Made by a program: the position numbers and the translations under genes. A model generated the notes under the pieces. The model saw only the letters and a list, made by a program, of their open reading frames with translations. It had not been told where the DNA came from and ran no database searches. Of a stretch of DNA of 64,000 nt, positions 9,534 through 17,441 are shown piece after piece. Numbering within the stretch: the stretch's first letter is position 1; every line of letters begins with the position of its first letter. This stretch comes from an uncultured PS1 clade bacterium (lineage in GTDB: Bacteria > Pseudomonadota > Alphaproteobacteria > MED-G09), in contig CACBCD010000004.1 of the NCBI GenBank assembly GCA_902537725.1, positions 1 through 64,000 on the forward strand, read 5' to 3'.

Positions 9534-9559
9534 TTTTGAATAGTGTACATTATTCAAAA
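9534..9559. promoter_or_regulatory. Perfect inverted repeat upstream of umuDC, candidate SOS/LexA operator
   Basis: TTTTGAATA and its exact complement TATTCAAAA are separated by 8 bases (GTGTACAT), between the oxidoreductase stop and the umuD start. It has no U-tract for a plus-strand terminator, and it sits upstream of the AAGGAG ribosome site of umuD. umuDC operons are typically LexA-repressed, so an operator is the simplest reading. It is not the usual alphaproteobacterial GTTC-N7-GTTC. Confidence 0.5.
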
Positions 9560-9601
9560 AATACTCTATTAATATATATAAAGTTTAAGGAGTAATATCT
9601 C

Positions 9602-10117
9602 ATGCCAAGAGGCGGAATACGTATCGGTGCTGGTAGACCAAAGGGTCAAGGAAAGTTTGGTGAAAAAACAAAACCCATAAGAATACCATTGAGCATGGTA
9701 GATAATGTACTTAGCTTTATAAAAAATAATGATCTTTCTTTGCCTATTTATAGTAATAAGGTAACAGCCGGGTTTCCTTCACCTGCAGATGATCATATCG
9801 AAGGAAAGCTTGATCTAAATACTCATCTGATTAAACACCCTTCAGCTACTTTTTTTGTTAAGGCAACAGGAGATTCAATGATAGGAGCAGGTATTCATGA
9901 AGGTGATATTTTGGTTGTTGATAGAAGTTTAGAGCCTCGTAATGGTAAAATTATTATTGCAGCAGTTGATGGTAGCTTAACAGTCAAAAGACTGGTGAAA
10001 AAAGGAAAAAATGCGATGCTTTCTCCTGAAAATAGCAAATATAAGCCAATTAAATTAACAGAAAATAACGATATAATTATTTGGGGTGTCGTCACTAATG
10101 TAATTCATAAAGTTTAG
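9602..10117 (+). CDS. umuD: Translesion polymerase V subunit UmuD (S24 self-cleaving peptidase)
   Basis: UmuD is cleaved in the presence of RecA filaments and then joins UmuC to form mutagenic DNA polymerase V. Cleavage would fall at A56-G57 in VTAGFPSPADDHIEG. The catalytic dyad is S92 in ATGDSM and K129 in SLTVKRL; the spacings 36 and 37 equal those in E. coli UmuD. The protein is longer at the N-terminus (171 residues), with a basic Gly/Arg-rich start MPRGGIRIGAGRPKGQGK followed by a short helical segment, absent from the E. coli protein. A good AAGGAG site precedes the ATG. umuC starts 2 bases after the stop. Confidence 0.93.
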   Translation: MPRGGIRIGAGRPKGQGKFGEKTKPIRIPLSMVDNVLSFIKNNDLSLPIYSNKVTAGFPSPADDHIEGKLDLNTHLIKHPSATFFVKATGDSMIGAGIHEGDILVVDRSLEPRNGKIIIAAVDGSLTVKRLVKKGKNAMLSPENSKYKPIKLTENNDIIIWGVVTNVIHKV

Positions 10118-10119
10118 TT

Positions 10120-11382
10120 GTGAGCAAGGTTTTCGCTCTTATTGATTGTAATAATTTTTATGTATCGTGCGAACGTGTTTTCAATCCTTCATTGATAGAT
10201 AAACCAGTTGTAGTTTTATCAAATAATGATGGATGCATAATCTCTCGTTCCAATGAAGCAAAATTACTTAATATTCCAATGGGTGCACCCTTGCATCTAT
10301 ATAGAAATATAATCGATGCAAACAGAGTGAAGGTTTATTCGTCGAACTATCCACTATACGGTGATATGTCGAATAGGGTAATGACCTCTTTGGTGACATT
10401 AAATTCTGAATTAGAGATTTATTCAATTGATGAGGCTTTTTTAAAAATCAATAAACAAGATAATAGCAATATTGAGGGTGATATTTCAAAAATAAGAAGG
10501 AATATATTGATGTGGACGGGAATACCAGTCTCTATCGGCTTAGGTCCTACTAAAACATTAGCTAAAATTGCTAACAGCATGGCTAAAAAAAGTGAAAATG
10601 GTATTTTCAATTTAGATACAGAAGATAAGCAAAATAAAATTTTAAGAAATATTAATGTGGAAGATATATGGGGGATTTCTAGACGATGGGGATCTAAGCT
10701 GAGAATGATAGGTATCGGTAATGCGTTAGATTTGAGAGATGCATCAGCTAATAAAATAAGACAATACCTTGGAGTTGTTGTACAACGTATTGTCTATGAG
10801 CTACGTGGTATATCATGTTTGGATCTTGATAAAGTTTTACCGAAAAAAAATGTCATGTGTTCACGATCATTTGGTAATCCTGTAAACAGTAAAGCCATTA
10901 TAAAAGATTTTATTACAGAGTATGCAATAAGAGCTACTGAGAAAGTGAGACAACAAAACAGTAGGGCGCAAGGAATTTATATTTTTTTACAAACAAATAG
11001 ATTTAGAAAGGAGAAGCAGTATAGCAGCGGCATTATGCTTGGTTTAGATTCTCCGTCTTGTGATACATCTATAATAATTAAATTAGCATTAAGAGCGATA
11101 GATCAAATCTATCAATCTGGTTATTCTTATCATAAGGCAGGGATTATGATGCTTGATTTAATCCCTTCTGAAATTCACCAACAAGACTTATTCCAAAATA
11201 CTAATTATTCATTATCTGATCAACGTATGGGGGTAATAGATTTTTTAAATAATAAATATGGTTCGGGAACTATTACGCATGGTAAAATCATACAAAAGGA
11301 TAAGAGTAGGTGGAAAAGCAAGAGCTTTTATTTGTCACCACGCTATACAACACAGTGGGACGAATTACCGCAGGTTAGTTAA
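10120..11382 (+). CDS. umuC: DNA polymerase V catalytic subunit UmuC (Y family)
   Basis: A 420-residue Y-family translesion polymerase. The palm motifs are present: FALIDCNNFYVSCERVF with the first metal-binding Asp and YSIDEAFL with the catalytic Asp-Glu. GIPVSIGLGPTKTLAKIAN and the helix-hairpin-helix segment DIWGISRRWGSKL follow, and the C-terminal UmuC-type little-finger domain ends with LSPRYTTQWDELP. The start is GTG, 2 bases after the umuD stop, so the pair is one operon. The product gives damage tolerance at the cost of mutations. The length matches E. coli UmuC (422). Confidence 0.95.
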   Translation: MSKVFALIDCNNFYVSCERVFNPSLIDKPVVVLSNNDGCIISRSNEAKLLNIPMGAPLHLYRNIIDANRVKVYSSNYPLYGDMSNRVMTSLVTLNSELEIYSIDEAFLKINKQDNSNIEGDISKIRRNILMWTGIPVSIGLGPTKTLAKIANSMAKKSENGIFNLDTEDKQNKILRNINVEDIWGISRRWGSKLRMIGIGNALDLRDASANKIRQYLGVVVQRIVYELRGISCLDLDKVLPKKNVMCSRSFGNPVNSKAIIKDFITEYAIRATEKVRQQNSRAQGIYIFLQTNRFRKEKQYSSGIMLGLDSPSCDTSIIIKLALRAIDQIYQSGYSYHKAGIMMLDLIPSEIHQQDLFQNTNYSLSDQRMGVIDFLNNKYGSGTITHGKIIQKDKSRWKSKSFYLSPRYTTQWDELPQVS

Positions 11383-11496
11383 AAAGAATTCATTGATCAA
11401 AAAGTAATTGTGTAATATTTAAATTGTTCTTCGAAATAGGTATTTGATAATCAGCTTGTGCACCTTAGATTTCTTAAAGCACTAAAGAGAGAAAAA

Positions 11497-12789
11497 ATGG
11501 CAACATTAAATTTAACAGCAGATAACGATGTAATAGTTCCTAGCAATGATGATACCACTTACAGGGGTTTAGGTGGTAACGATACTTATATATTAGTATC
11601 ACAAAAAAATTCCGCCTCAGTATCAATCATTGATACAGAAGGAAGTAATGTGATTCAGTTACCCGAATGGTCCAAAATAAAATCAATAGTAGTTGCTAAA
11701 AGTGCTCTTAAAATAACTTGTGATAATATGACAGTTTTTACAATAAATGGAGCTGATAAATTTTCCTATGATATAGGAGGTAATTTTACCAATAATAGCT
11801 TAGGTAAGGTAAAAACATTCAGTGAATTTGTAGAAATTTTTGAATTAACTCCACCATCCTCAGGTACTGTAAGTACAAATACAAATAAGATTGTTTTTAA
11901 TGACTCTTTCAGAACTCTTTATGAGGTAACGGTAAAAGAAGAAGAAAGTGGTAATAAATATTATTTAAATGGTGAGCTTAGCCCTGATATATCTCTCTCT
12001 TCAGGAGAAAAGTATGTTTTTGATTTAAATGATGAAACAGCTGCTAATCACCCTCTATCAATTTCTGAGACAAAAAATGGAACTCATAATGGTGGAGTAT
12101 CTAAAACTGAAGGTATTAGGTATTTTGGTAATGGTTATGAAGGAACAGAAGAAAAATTTTCTTCACTTTTTTCGAATGAAAGCTCACCTGAGAATGCGTT
12201 CGTAGTTTTCGAACCTTCATCTTCTGATACGCTTCTTTATTATTATTGTTTATTTCATGGCGGCATGGCTAATGACTCAAAAATACTAATTGATGGCTTT
12301 GTTGAGCAAGTTCCCGAGGTAGTAACAACAACAATAACTGTACAAAATGCTGGAGCATCCGATTATATTTTTACTGCAGAGGGTCTGCAAGGTAATGATC
12401 CAACATTAACCTTAGTAAGAGGCAAAACATATGAATTTGATGTTAGCGCAGGAGGTCATCCTTTTTGGATAAAAACTATACAAGGTTCAGGTTCGTTCAA
12501 CCAATATAATGAAGGAATAACAAATAACGGTGCTTCGATTGGAAAATTAACGTTTACTGTTCCTAATGATGCACCATCAACACTTTATTATAACTGCCAA
12601 TATCATGGGAGTATGACAGGAAAAATTAATATTGTTGATAATAACGATAATGGGAATATTATACAATCAAGTGGAAGTAGTTCAAATAATACAGGCTCTA
12701 CTCCCAGTTATGGTGGTTATAGCTTAGATTTAGATCTACCTTATAGTTTTGATCAAGAAATTATACCACCAAGCGGTTATGATATTTAA
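11497..12789 (+). CDS. Tandem cupredoxin-like protein with an RTX-like N-terminal module
   Basis: About 430 residues. The track start (GTG at 11458) is replaced by the ATG at 11497, because MATLNLTADND aligns with the start of the protein at 24444. Residues 1-115 form a module (DNDVIVPS, TTYRGLGGNDTYI, IDTEGSNVIQL, DIGGN) shared with that protein. Two cupredoxin-like domains follow, each with a candidate type 1 copper set: His in NHPLSI with CLFHGGM, and His in GGHPFWI with CQYHGSM. The C-terminus is a Ser/Gly/Asn-rich tail. No signal peptide or membrane segment is seen. A secreted or surface copper protein is inferred; its electron partner is unknown. Confidence 0.72.
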   Translation: MATLNLTADNDVIVPSNDDTTYRGLGGNDTYILVSQKNSASVSIIDTEGSNVIQLPEWSKIKSIVVAKSALKITCDNMTVFTINGADKFSYDIGGNFTNNSLGKVKTFSEFVEIFELTPPSSGTVSTNTNKIVFNDSFRTLYEVTVKEEESGNKYYLNGELSPDISLSSGEKYVFDLNDETAANHPLSISETKNGTHNGGVSKTEGIRYFGNGYEGTEEKFSSLFSNESSPENAFVVFEPSSSDTLLYYYCLFHGGMANDSKILIDGFVEQVPEVVTTTITVQNAGASDYIFTAEGLQGNDPTLTLVRGKTYEFDVSAGGHPFWIKTIQGSGSFNQYNEGITNNGASIGKLTFTVPNDAPSTLYYNCQYHGSMTGKINIVDNNDNGNIIQSSGSSSNNTGSTPSYGGYSLDLDLPYSFDQEIIPPSGYDI

Positions 12790-12798
12790 TTGGTGAAA

Positions 12799-13194
12799 AT
12801 GGCTGAATACTTTACAGTAGCACTACTATCTATAATGATTTTTTATTCATTTGGAATTGCTTTTAATGTTCATAAAACATTAGATAAAGAAAATGCAGGT
12901 AAGCTCTTAAGAAAGCTTTTTCCTCTTTATTTTCTTTGGGGAATTATAATTTCAATACTTATTGAGATTATATTTTTATACCTAGGAACTTCCCTCAAGG
13001 CATTACTTATGGCGGTTGTAGCAATTGGTTTTCTTTATTCAAGACAAGTTTTAGTACCTCTATTGAATAAAAATAGGGATTTAGCTAATGAAGGCGATCA
13101 GGAAGCCAAAAAAGCATTTGGCTCCCTTCATTTAAGAAGTGTTTCAATTAATATAATGCAAATGGTTTTATTGATTGTTGTATTAACCCTTTAA
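12799..13194 (+). CDS. Small integral membrane protein, DUF4149-like
   Basis: About 131 residues with four predicted membrane helices (AEYFTVALLSIMIFYSFGIAF, PLYFLWGIIISILIEIIF, ALLMAVVAIGFLYS, and the C-terminal IMQMVLLIVVLTL). The loop between helices 3 and 4, KNRDLANEGDQEAKKAFGSLHLRSV, resembles DUF4149/TMEM205-type proteins, but this is a weak assignment. TTG (12790), GTG (12793) and ATG (12799) are all possible starts; the ATG is preferred. The frame starts directly after the cupredoxin gene and ends in a 4-base overlap with the convergent SDR. Function is unknown. Confidence 0.65.
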   Translation: MAEYFTVALLSIMIFYSFGIAFNVHKTLDKENAGKLLRKLFPLYFLWGIIISILIEIIFLYLGTSLKALLMAVVAIGFLYSRQVLVPLLNKNRDLANEGDQEAKKAFGSLHLRSVSINIMQMVLLIVVLTL

Positions 13195-14072
13195 ACAGAT
13201 CTTTTTGCTTTATCAGCGTCATTTGATGATTTTATCATGCTTCTAATACCATCCCAATCTTCATCCGTAAGTTTATCCAGACTTTGATAGAAATTTCCTG
13301 CTGACCCAAGATGACTAGCTCCATCAATAGCAATAGTTTGACCTGTTAAGTAGTCACAACCATCAGCCATTAAGAAGGTAGCAAGATTACGAAGTTCTTG
13401 CATTTCACCATTTCTTCTCATTGGTATCTTTGCATCATTTTCATTTGAGTCGGTATCTTGTCCTGGACTAAGTCTTTCCCAAGCACCTTTAGTTGGGAAA
13501 GGACCAGGAGCAATAGCATTTAATCTAATTCCATAATGACCCCACTCGGCAGCAAGAGATTTTGTCATTATATTAACACCTGCTTTTGACATAGCGGACG
13601 GAACTGTGAATGGTCCTCCATTCCATATCCAAGTAGTTAAAATGGATATTACTGATCCTTTTACGCCTTCATCTATCCATCTTGTTCCACAAGCATGAGT
13701 TAAATAAAATGACCCTCTAAAGACAATATTAGATATAGCCTCAAATCCTCTTGGCGTAATATCTTTTGTCGGGGAAATAAAATTACCAGCAGCATTATTT
13801 ACTAAACCAGTAAGAGCTCCCCCATCTTTCCATATTGTATCAATCATATCATTAACTGCTTCTGAAACCCTAATGTCACAGGCGTAAGCTTTTATTTGAC
13901 CACCAGAGTCGGTAATTTCCTTTACAGTTTCGTCTAAAACAGATTGTCTTCTTCCACAGATATAAACACTTGCACCTAATGAAGCATATTCTGCTGCCAT
14001 TTCTTTTCCTAATCCAGTGCCTCCACCAGTAACCAAAATTCTTTTTCCTTTAAGGACATCTTTTTGAAACAT
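13191..14072 (-). CDS. SDR family oxidoreductase, 2,4-dienoyl-CoA reductase-like
   Basis: A 293-residue classical short-chain dehydrogenase. The cofactor motif is GGGTGLGKEM near residue 16, followed by ICGRR, which suggests NADP preference. NNAAGNFISPT is characteristic of the dienoyl-CoA reductase branch, which lacks the usual catalytic Tyr-x3-Lys; here the corresponding region reads PSAMSKAGVNIMTKSLAAEWG, with Ser in place of Tyr, consistent with that branch. It would help degrade unsaturated fatty acids. The TIGR02186 protein and the TauE/SafE exporter lie upstream on the same strand. Confidence 0.82.
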   Translation of the reverse strand: MFQKDVLKGKRILVTGGGTGLGKEMAAEYASLGASVYICGRRQSVLDETVKEITDSGGQIKAYACDIRVSEAVNDMIDTIWKDGGALTGLVNNAAGNFISPTKDITPRGFEAISNIVFRGSFYLTHACGTRWIDEGVKGSVISILTTWIWNGGPFTVPSAMSKAGVNIMTKSLAAEWGHYGIRLNAIAPGPFPTKGAWERLSPGQDTDSNENDAKIPMRRNGEMQELRNLATFLMADGCDYLTGQTIAIDGASHLGSAGNFYQSLDKLTDEDWDGIRSMIKSSNDADKAKRSV

Positions 14073-14081
14073 TTTATTCCC

Positions 14082-14843
14082 CTATGTAAGTTTATAACGA
14101 CTAAATATTAATGAAACTACCCAGCCTAAAAGTCCAGATAAAATAATAGCAATAATACCATAAAGTAATGCAAAATTATTTGCAAAAAGCCATATTAATC
14201 TTGCAAATCCAGCTTGTTTTAAATCAATGGTACTCTCTGCATAAGATATTGCTTCACCATTTTGAAAAAGAAAGTATCTAACAAAGTATTTACCTTGAAG
14301 TGAGTTCGGTGGTAATGAAAATTCTGTTTTAAATAAACCTACTTTTCCTGGGCCAGATCTTAGAATGATATTACCCTGTTTTTCAAAAAATTGACCATTT
14401 TTAAACATTTCAGATCTAAGTCTTTGATCAAATTCTGATTGTTTAATTGTGCTATATTTTATGTCCGCTTTACCTAATGGTAAATGCTCAATACCGAGTC
14501 CTAATTTATTAAGACCTTCTTGGTTAGTAATTTCATCCAGTGGTTTTGAGCTTAATAAATTATAATAACTAGGGACATTTTTGTAATATGATTTACCTCT
14601 ACCTAACCAAAAGCCAAAATATCTATTTTTTTCTTGCATAGTTTGATTTTTAGGTGGTCCAACTACTTCTATAATTATATCTCTTTTTCCTGTAGGTGTT
14701 GCTCCAAATAAAACTATTTTTGTTCCTGAAATACCAGGTTGAATTTCAATATCCCTTTCGTTTGTGTCAATAACTAAATCAAGAGGTGCCTGAGCTGTCA
14801 CAGTTAAAAATATAAAAAATATTTTTAAATAATTTTTTATCAA
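14082..14843 (-). CDS. TIGR02186 family putative transmembrane protein
   Basis: A 253-residue protein with an N-terminal signal peptide (MIKNYLKIFFIFLTVTAQA), an extracytoplasmic domain and one C-terminal membrane helix (FALLYGIIAIILSGLLGWVVSLIF), so it is probably anchored in the inner membrane facing the periplasm. The motifs IEIQPGISGTKIVLFGA and IIIEVVGPP fit the alphaproteobacterial TIGR02186/PF09608 family, commonly found beside TauE/SafE exporters. It overlaps the exporter gene by 4 bases, so the two are translationally linked. It may be an accessory subunit of the exporter; no activity is known. Confidence 0.8.
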   Translation of the reverse strand: MIKNYLKIFFIFLTVTAQAPLDLVIDTNERDIEIQPGISGTKIVLFGATPTGKRDIIIEVVGPPKNQTMQEKNRYFGFWLGRGKSYYKNVPSYYNLLSSKPLDEITNQEGLNKLGLGIEHLPLGKADIKYSTIKQSEFDQRLRSEMFKNGQFFEKQGNIILRSGPGKVGLFKTEFSLPPNSLQGKYFVRYFLFQNGEAISYAESTIDLKQAGFARLIWLFANNFALLYGIIAIILSGLLGWVVSLIFSRYKLT

Positions 14844-15757
14844 TGTGATCCTCCTCCTCTTATTAAAGTAATGGTTTCTTCCGGCCTAATTAAAAGATCT
14901 GATGCCATAACAATTCCAACGCTTAAAACAAGAACGCCAAGCGCAACTCTTAAATAAGGTCCTTCTAGCTTACTGCTTAATTTTACACCAATTTGCGCAC
15001 CTATTGCCCCACCTAATAATAAAATTAGAGCTAAAATCACATCAACCGTCTGGTTATGAAATGCATGTAAAAGTGTGACAATTGCGGTTACGAAAATTAT
15101 TTGATAAAGGGATGTGCCTATAACAACTGAGGTTGGCATTCTAATTATATAGATCATTGCTGGTATCATTATAAATCCACCGCCAACACCCATAATAGAG
15201 GCTAAGATACCAACAACAAAGCCAACCAACAAAGGCGGAATGATTGAAATATAGAGCCCTGATTTTTTGAAGCGCATTCTAAATGGCAAACCCATTATCC
15301 AACTGTGATGATAGGTTTTTTTTCTTTTTTTCTTTTTTAAATAACCTAGACTATCTAAACTTTCATAAAGCATAAAGCTTCCAACACCAGTAAGAAAAAA
15401 GAAATATGTAAGAGTAATAAGTAGATCTACTAATCCAATTTTTATTAGGGAATTAAAGATACCTATACCTATAAAAGATCCAATTATTCCTCCAATTAGC
15501 AATAAGTTTCCTAATTTTATATCTACAGCTTTTCTCTTAAGATGACCTATTGTTCCTGATAAAGAAGAACCAACAATGTGATTTGCTTCTGATGCAACTG
15601 CAACCGCTGGTGGAATGCCTAAAAGTACAAGCAAAGGTGTCATTAGGAAACCTCCGCCTACTCCAAACATACCCGAAAGTATACCAACTGACATTCCTAA
15701 TATAAGAAATATAGATGGATTAATGCTTATCTCTGCAATTGGTAGATATAGTTCCAT
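14840..15757 (-). CDS. TauE/SafE family sulfite/organosulfonate exporter
   Basis: A 305-residue inner-membrane protein with about eight helices. The family repeat appears twice: GMFGVGGGFLMTPLLVLLGIPP near the N-terminus and SIMGVGGGFIMIPAMIYIIRMP after the midpoint, the inverted two-fold arrangement of TauE/SafE. A cytoplasmic Lys-rich loop (LKKKKRKKT) separates the halves. Characterised members export sulfite or sulfonate-derived anions. It forms an operon with the TIGR02186 gene (4-base overlap). A desulfonation enzyme is not adjacent, so the exported substrate is open; a sulfoacetaldehyde-type dehydrogenase fragment lies about 48 kb away at the other end of the window. Confidence 0.87.
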   Translation of the reverse strand: MELYLPIAEISINPSIFLILGMSVGILSGMFGVGGGFLMTPLLVLLGIPPAVAVASEANHIVGSSLSGTIGHLKRKAVDIKLGNLLLIGGIIGSFIGIGIFNSLIKIGLVDLLITLTYFFFLTGVGSFMLYESLDSLGYLKKKKRKKTYHHSWIMGLPFRMRFKKSGLYISIIPPLLVGFVVGILASIMGVGGGFIMIPAMIYIIRMPTSVVIGTSLYQIIFVTAIVTLLHAFHNQTVDVILALILLLGGAIGAQIGVKLSSKLEGPYLRVALGVLVLSVGIVMASDLLIRPEETITLIRGGGSH

Positions 15758-15886
15758 TTTAAATAGTATTACCGTAATTAAATTTAAAAATATAACTACC
15801 TTTTAAAATTAATTATTATCAATTGAGACAGTAATATTTTATTGATATATATATTGCTTATCAAACATATAGAGGTAAAGAAAAAA

Positions 15887-17122
15887 ATGACAGAAGCTTG
15901 GATAATTGATGCGTGTAGAACGCCTAGAGGAATAGGTAAAGCAGGAAAAGGGGCATTAAGTGGAATGCATCCTCAACATTTAGGAGCTGCGGTTTTAAAA
16001 GCAATTGCAGAACGAAATAAAATTAATACTGCTGAAGTAGATGATATAGTGTGGGGTACTAGCTCTCAAAGAGGAACTCAAGGAGGAGACCTAGGAAGAA
16101 TGGCTGCTCTTGATGCAGGTTATGATGTCAAATCAAGCGCCGTTACACTTGATAGATTCTGTGGATCAGGAATAACAAGTGTTAATATAGCTGCTTCCAG
16201 CGTGATGTCGGGAATGGAAGATATGGTTCTAGCTGGCGGAACAGAAATGATGTCAACCTATGGACAAGATGGAAATACTCCATCTCCATTTATGGATAGC
16301 GGTAATAAAAGATTAAGAAGTGAACACCCGCAGCCACATCAAGGTGTATGCGCTGACGCTATTGCTACTTTAGAGGGTATTGATAGAGAGGCTGTTGATG
16401 CTCTAGCATTGGTGAGTCAACAGAATGCTAATAAAGCAATAAAAGGCGGATATTTTGATAAATCACTTATCCCAGTTTATAACGCTAATGGTGAATTAGT
16501 TCTTGATAAAGAAGAATTTCCTAGACCAGAAACAACCTTAGAAGGCTTGTCTCAACTTAAAGCTTCTTTTGAGTCACTTGCTGACTATCCTCTTGATGAA
16601 GAAGGAACAACTTTTAGAAAATTAGTATTACAAAAATATCCAGATCTTGAAATTAATCATGTTCATCATGCTGGTAATAGCTCTGGTGTAGTTGATGGAG
16701 CGGCCGCTTTATTATTAGCATCTCCTGATTACGCTAAGGCTAATGGGATGAAGCCAAGGGCGAAAATAAAGGCAATGGCTAATATGGGTGACTCTCCAAC
16801 TTTAATGTTGAATGCTCCTGTGCCAGCTGCAAGAAAAGTTTTGGAGAAAGCTAACTTATCTATCAATGATATTGATCTTTTCGAAGTAAATGAGGCTTTC
16901 TCAGTTGTCACGGAAAAATTTATTCGTGACCTTAATATTGATCGGGAAAAAATTAACGTAAATGGTGGAGCTATGGCTTTAGGTCATCCAATAGGTGCTA
17001 CTGGGTCAATTCTTGTAGGTACAGTTTTAGATGAATTAGAAAGAAGGGATCTTCAGTTTGGTTTAGTAACAATGTGTGCTGCTGGGGGAATGGCGCCCGC
17101 TGTAATAATTGAGAGAATTTAG
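15887..17122 (+). CDS. Acetyl-CoA C-acetyltransferase (thiolase family)
   Basis: About 411 residues when started at the ATG at 15887 (MTEAWIIDACRTPRG), which has a GAGGT ribosome site; the TTG in the track adds 15 unlikely residues. The thiolase catalytic set is complete: the nucleophilic Cys in LDRFCGSGI, the NEAFSVV block, GGAMALGHPIGATGS with the active His, and the C-terminal Cys in MCAAGGMAPAV. It cleaves 3-ketoacyl-CoA or condenses two acetyl-CoA. Upstream and divergent is the TauE/SafE operon; a strong hairpin lies just downstream. Fatty-acid-type thiolase or acetoacetyl-CoA thiolase cannot be told apart here. Confidence 0.92.
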   Translation: MTEAWIIDACRTPRGIGKAGKGALSGMHPQHLGAAVLKAIAERNKINTAEVDDIVWGTSSQRGTQGGDLGRMAALDAGYDVKSSAVTLDRFCGSGITSVNIAASSVMSGMEDMVLAGGTEMMSTYGQDGNTPSPFMDSGNKRLRSEHPQPHQGVCADAIATLEGIDREAVDALALVSQQNANKAIKGGYFDKSLIPVYNANGELVLDKEEFPRPETTLEGLSQLKASFESLADYPLDEEGTTFRKLVLQKYPDLEINHVHHAGNSSGVVDGAAALLLASPDYAKANGMKPRAKIKAMANMGDSPTLMLNAPVPAARKVLEKANLSINDIDLFEVNEAFSVVTEKFIRDLNIDREKINVNGGAMALGHPIGATGSILVGTVLDELERRDLQFGLVTMCAAGGMAPAVIIERI

Positions 17123-17126
17123 TTCC

Positions 17127-17150
17127 TACCGGCTCATTTTTGAGCCGGTA
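17127..17150. terminator. Hairpin terminator after the thiolase gene
   Basis: TACCGGCTCA, loop TTTT, TGAGCCGGTA: a perfect 10-bp GC-rich stem only 4 bases after the thiolase stop, in a very AT-rich region. The following AGAATTTTAG is only moderately T-rich. It could act in both directions, also ending the minus-strand small transcript. Confidence 0.7.
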
Positions 17151-17167
17151 AGAATTTTAGTTAAATA

Positions 17168-17212
17168 AATAGAACTTGTTTAATCTGGGGAGGAATATAA
17201 ACAAGTTCTATT
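17168..17212 (-). repeat. 15-bp perfect hairpin with Shine-Dalgarno/anti-Shine-Dalgarno-like loop
   Basis: AATAGAACTTGTTTA and its exact complement flank the 15-base loop ATCTGGGGAGGAATA. On the plus strand the loop shows GGGGAGGA; on the minus strand it shows TTCCTCCCC. It lies 9 bases past the stop of the 23-residue ORF on the minus strand. It may end or regulate that transcript. Confidence 0.65.
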
Positions 17213-17221
17213 ATTTACCAC

Positions 17222-17293
17222 TTAGACAAATGCTGGTGCAACAATGAAGATGGTAATTGCTATGAGAATAATGTGGGGCAACATTTTTAACAT
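17222..17293 (-). CDS. 23-residue hydrophobic peptide
   Basis: Too short for the ORF track. The frame starts with ATG and reads MLKMLPHIILIAITIFIVAP followed by AFV and a stop. Residues 7-23 form one hydrophobic segment long enough to enter or span the membrane. A clear ribosome site AAGGA lies 7 bases before the ATG. A sigma-54-like TGGCAT-N5-TTGT element is found about 40 bases further upstream and a perfect hairpin follows the stop. Such layouts fit a small membrane regulator, a type I toxin-like peptide or a small subunit of a membrane complex; none can be chosen. It fills an otherwise empty 286-base gap. Confidence 0.5.
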   Translation of the reverse strand: MLKMLPHIILIAITIFIVAPAFV

Positions 17294-17330
17294 AATTTTT
17301 CCTTCTTAATAATTAATAACAATTTCTATA

Positions 17331-17347
17331 AACAAAATTCATGCCAA
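17331..17347 (-). promoter_or_regulatory. Candidate sigma-54 promoter for the 23-residue peptide
   Basis: On the minus strand TTGGCATGAATTTTGTT contains TGGCAT-N5-TTGT, compared with the RpoN consensus TGGCAC-N5-TTGC. The GG to final G spacing of 12 is right; the terminal GC is replaced by GT. An rpoN gene is present at 54.7 kb. No enhancer-binding protein is visible nearby. Confidence 0.3.
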
Positions 17348-17441
17348 TTTTTTTATTTAAAGTTTTTTTTATAAAAAAAAATAAAGATAGACTTTAATAT
17401 TTATTTCTGTGACAAATTTTTATCAATTAAAGGCGGGAAGT

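Noticed and set aside
14840-15757. A taurine or sulfonate operon around the TauE/SafE exporter
   Set aside because: No desulfonating enzyme or sulfonate ABC transporter is adjacent; the only possible partner is a partial gene about 48 kb away.
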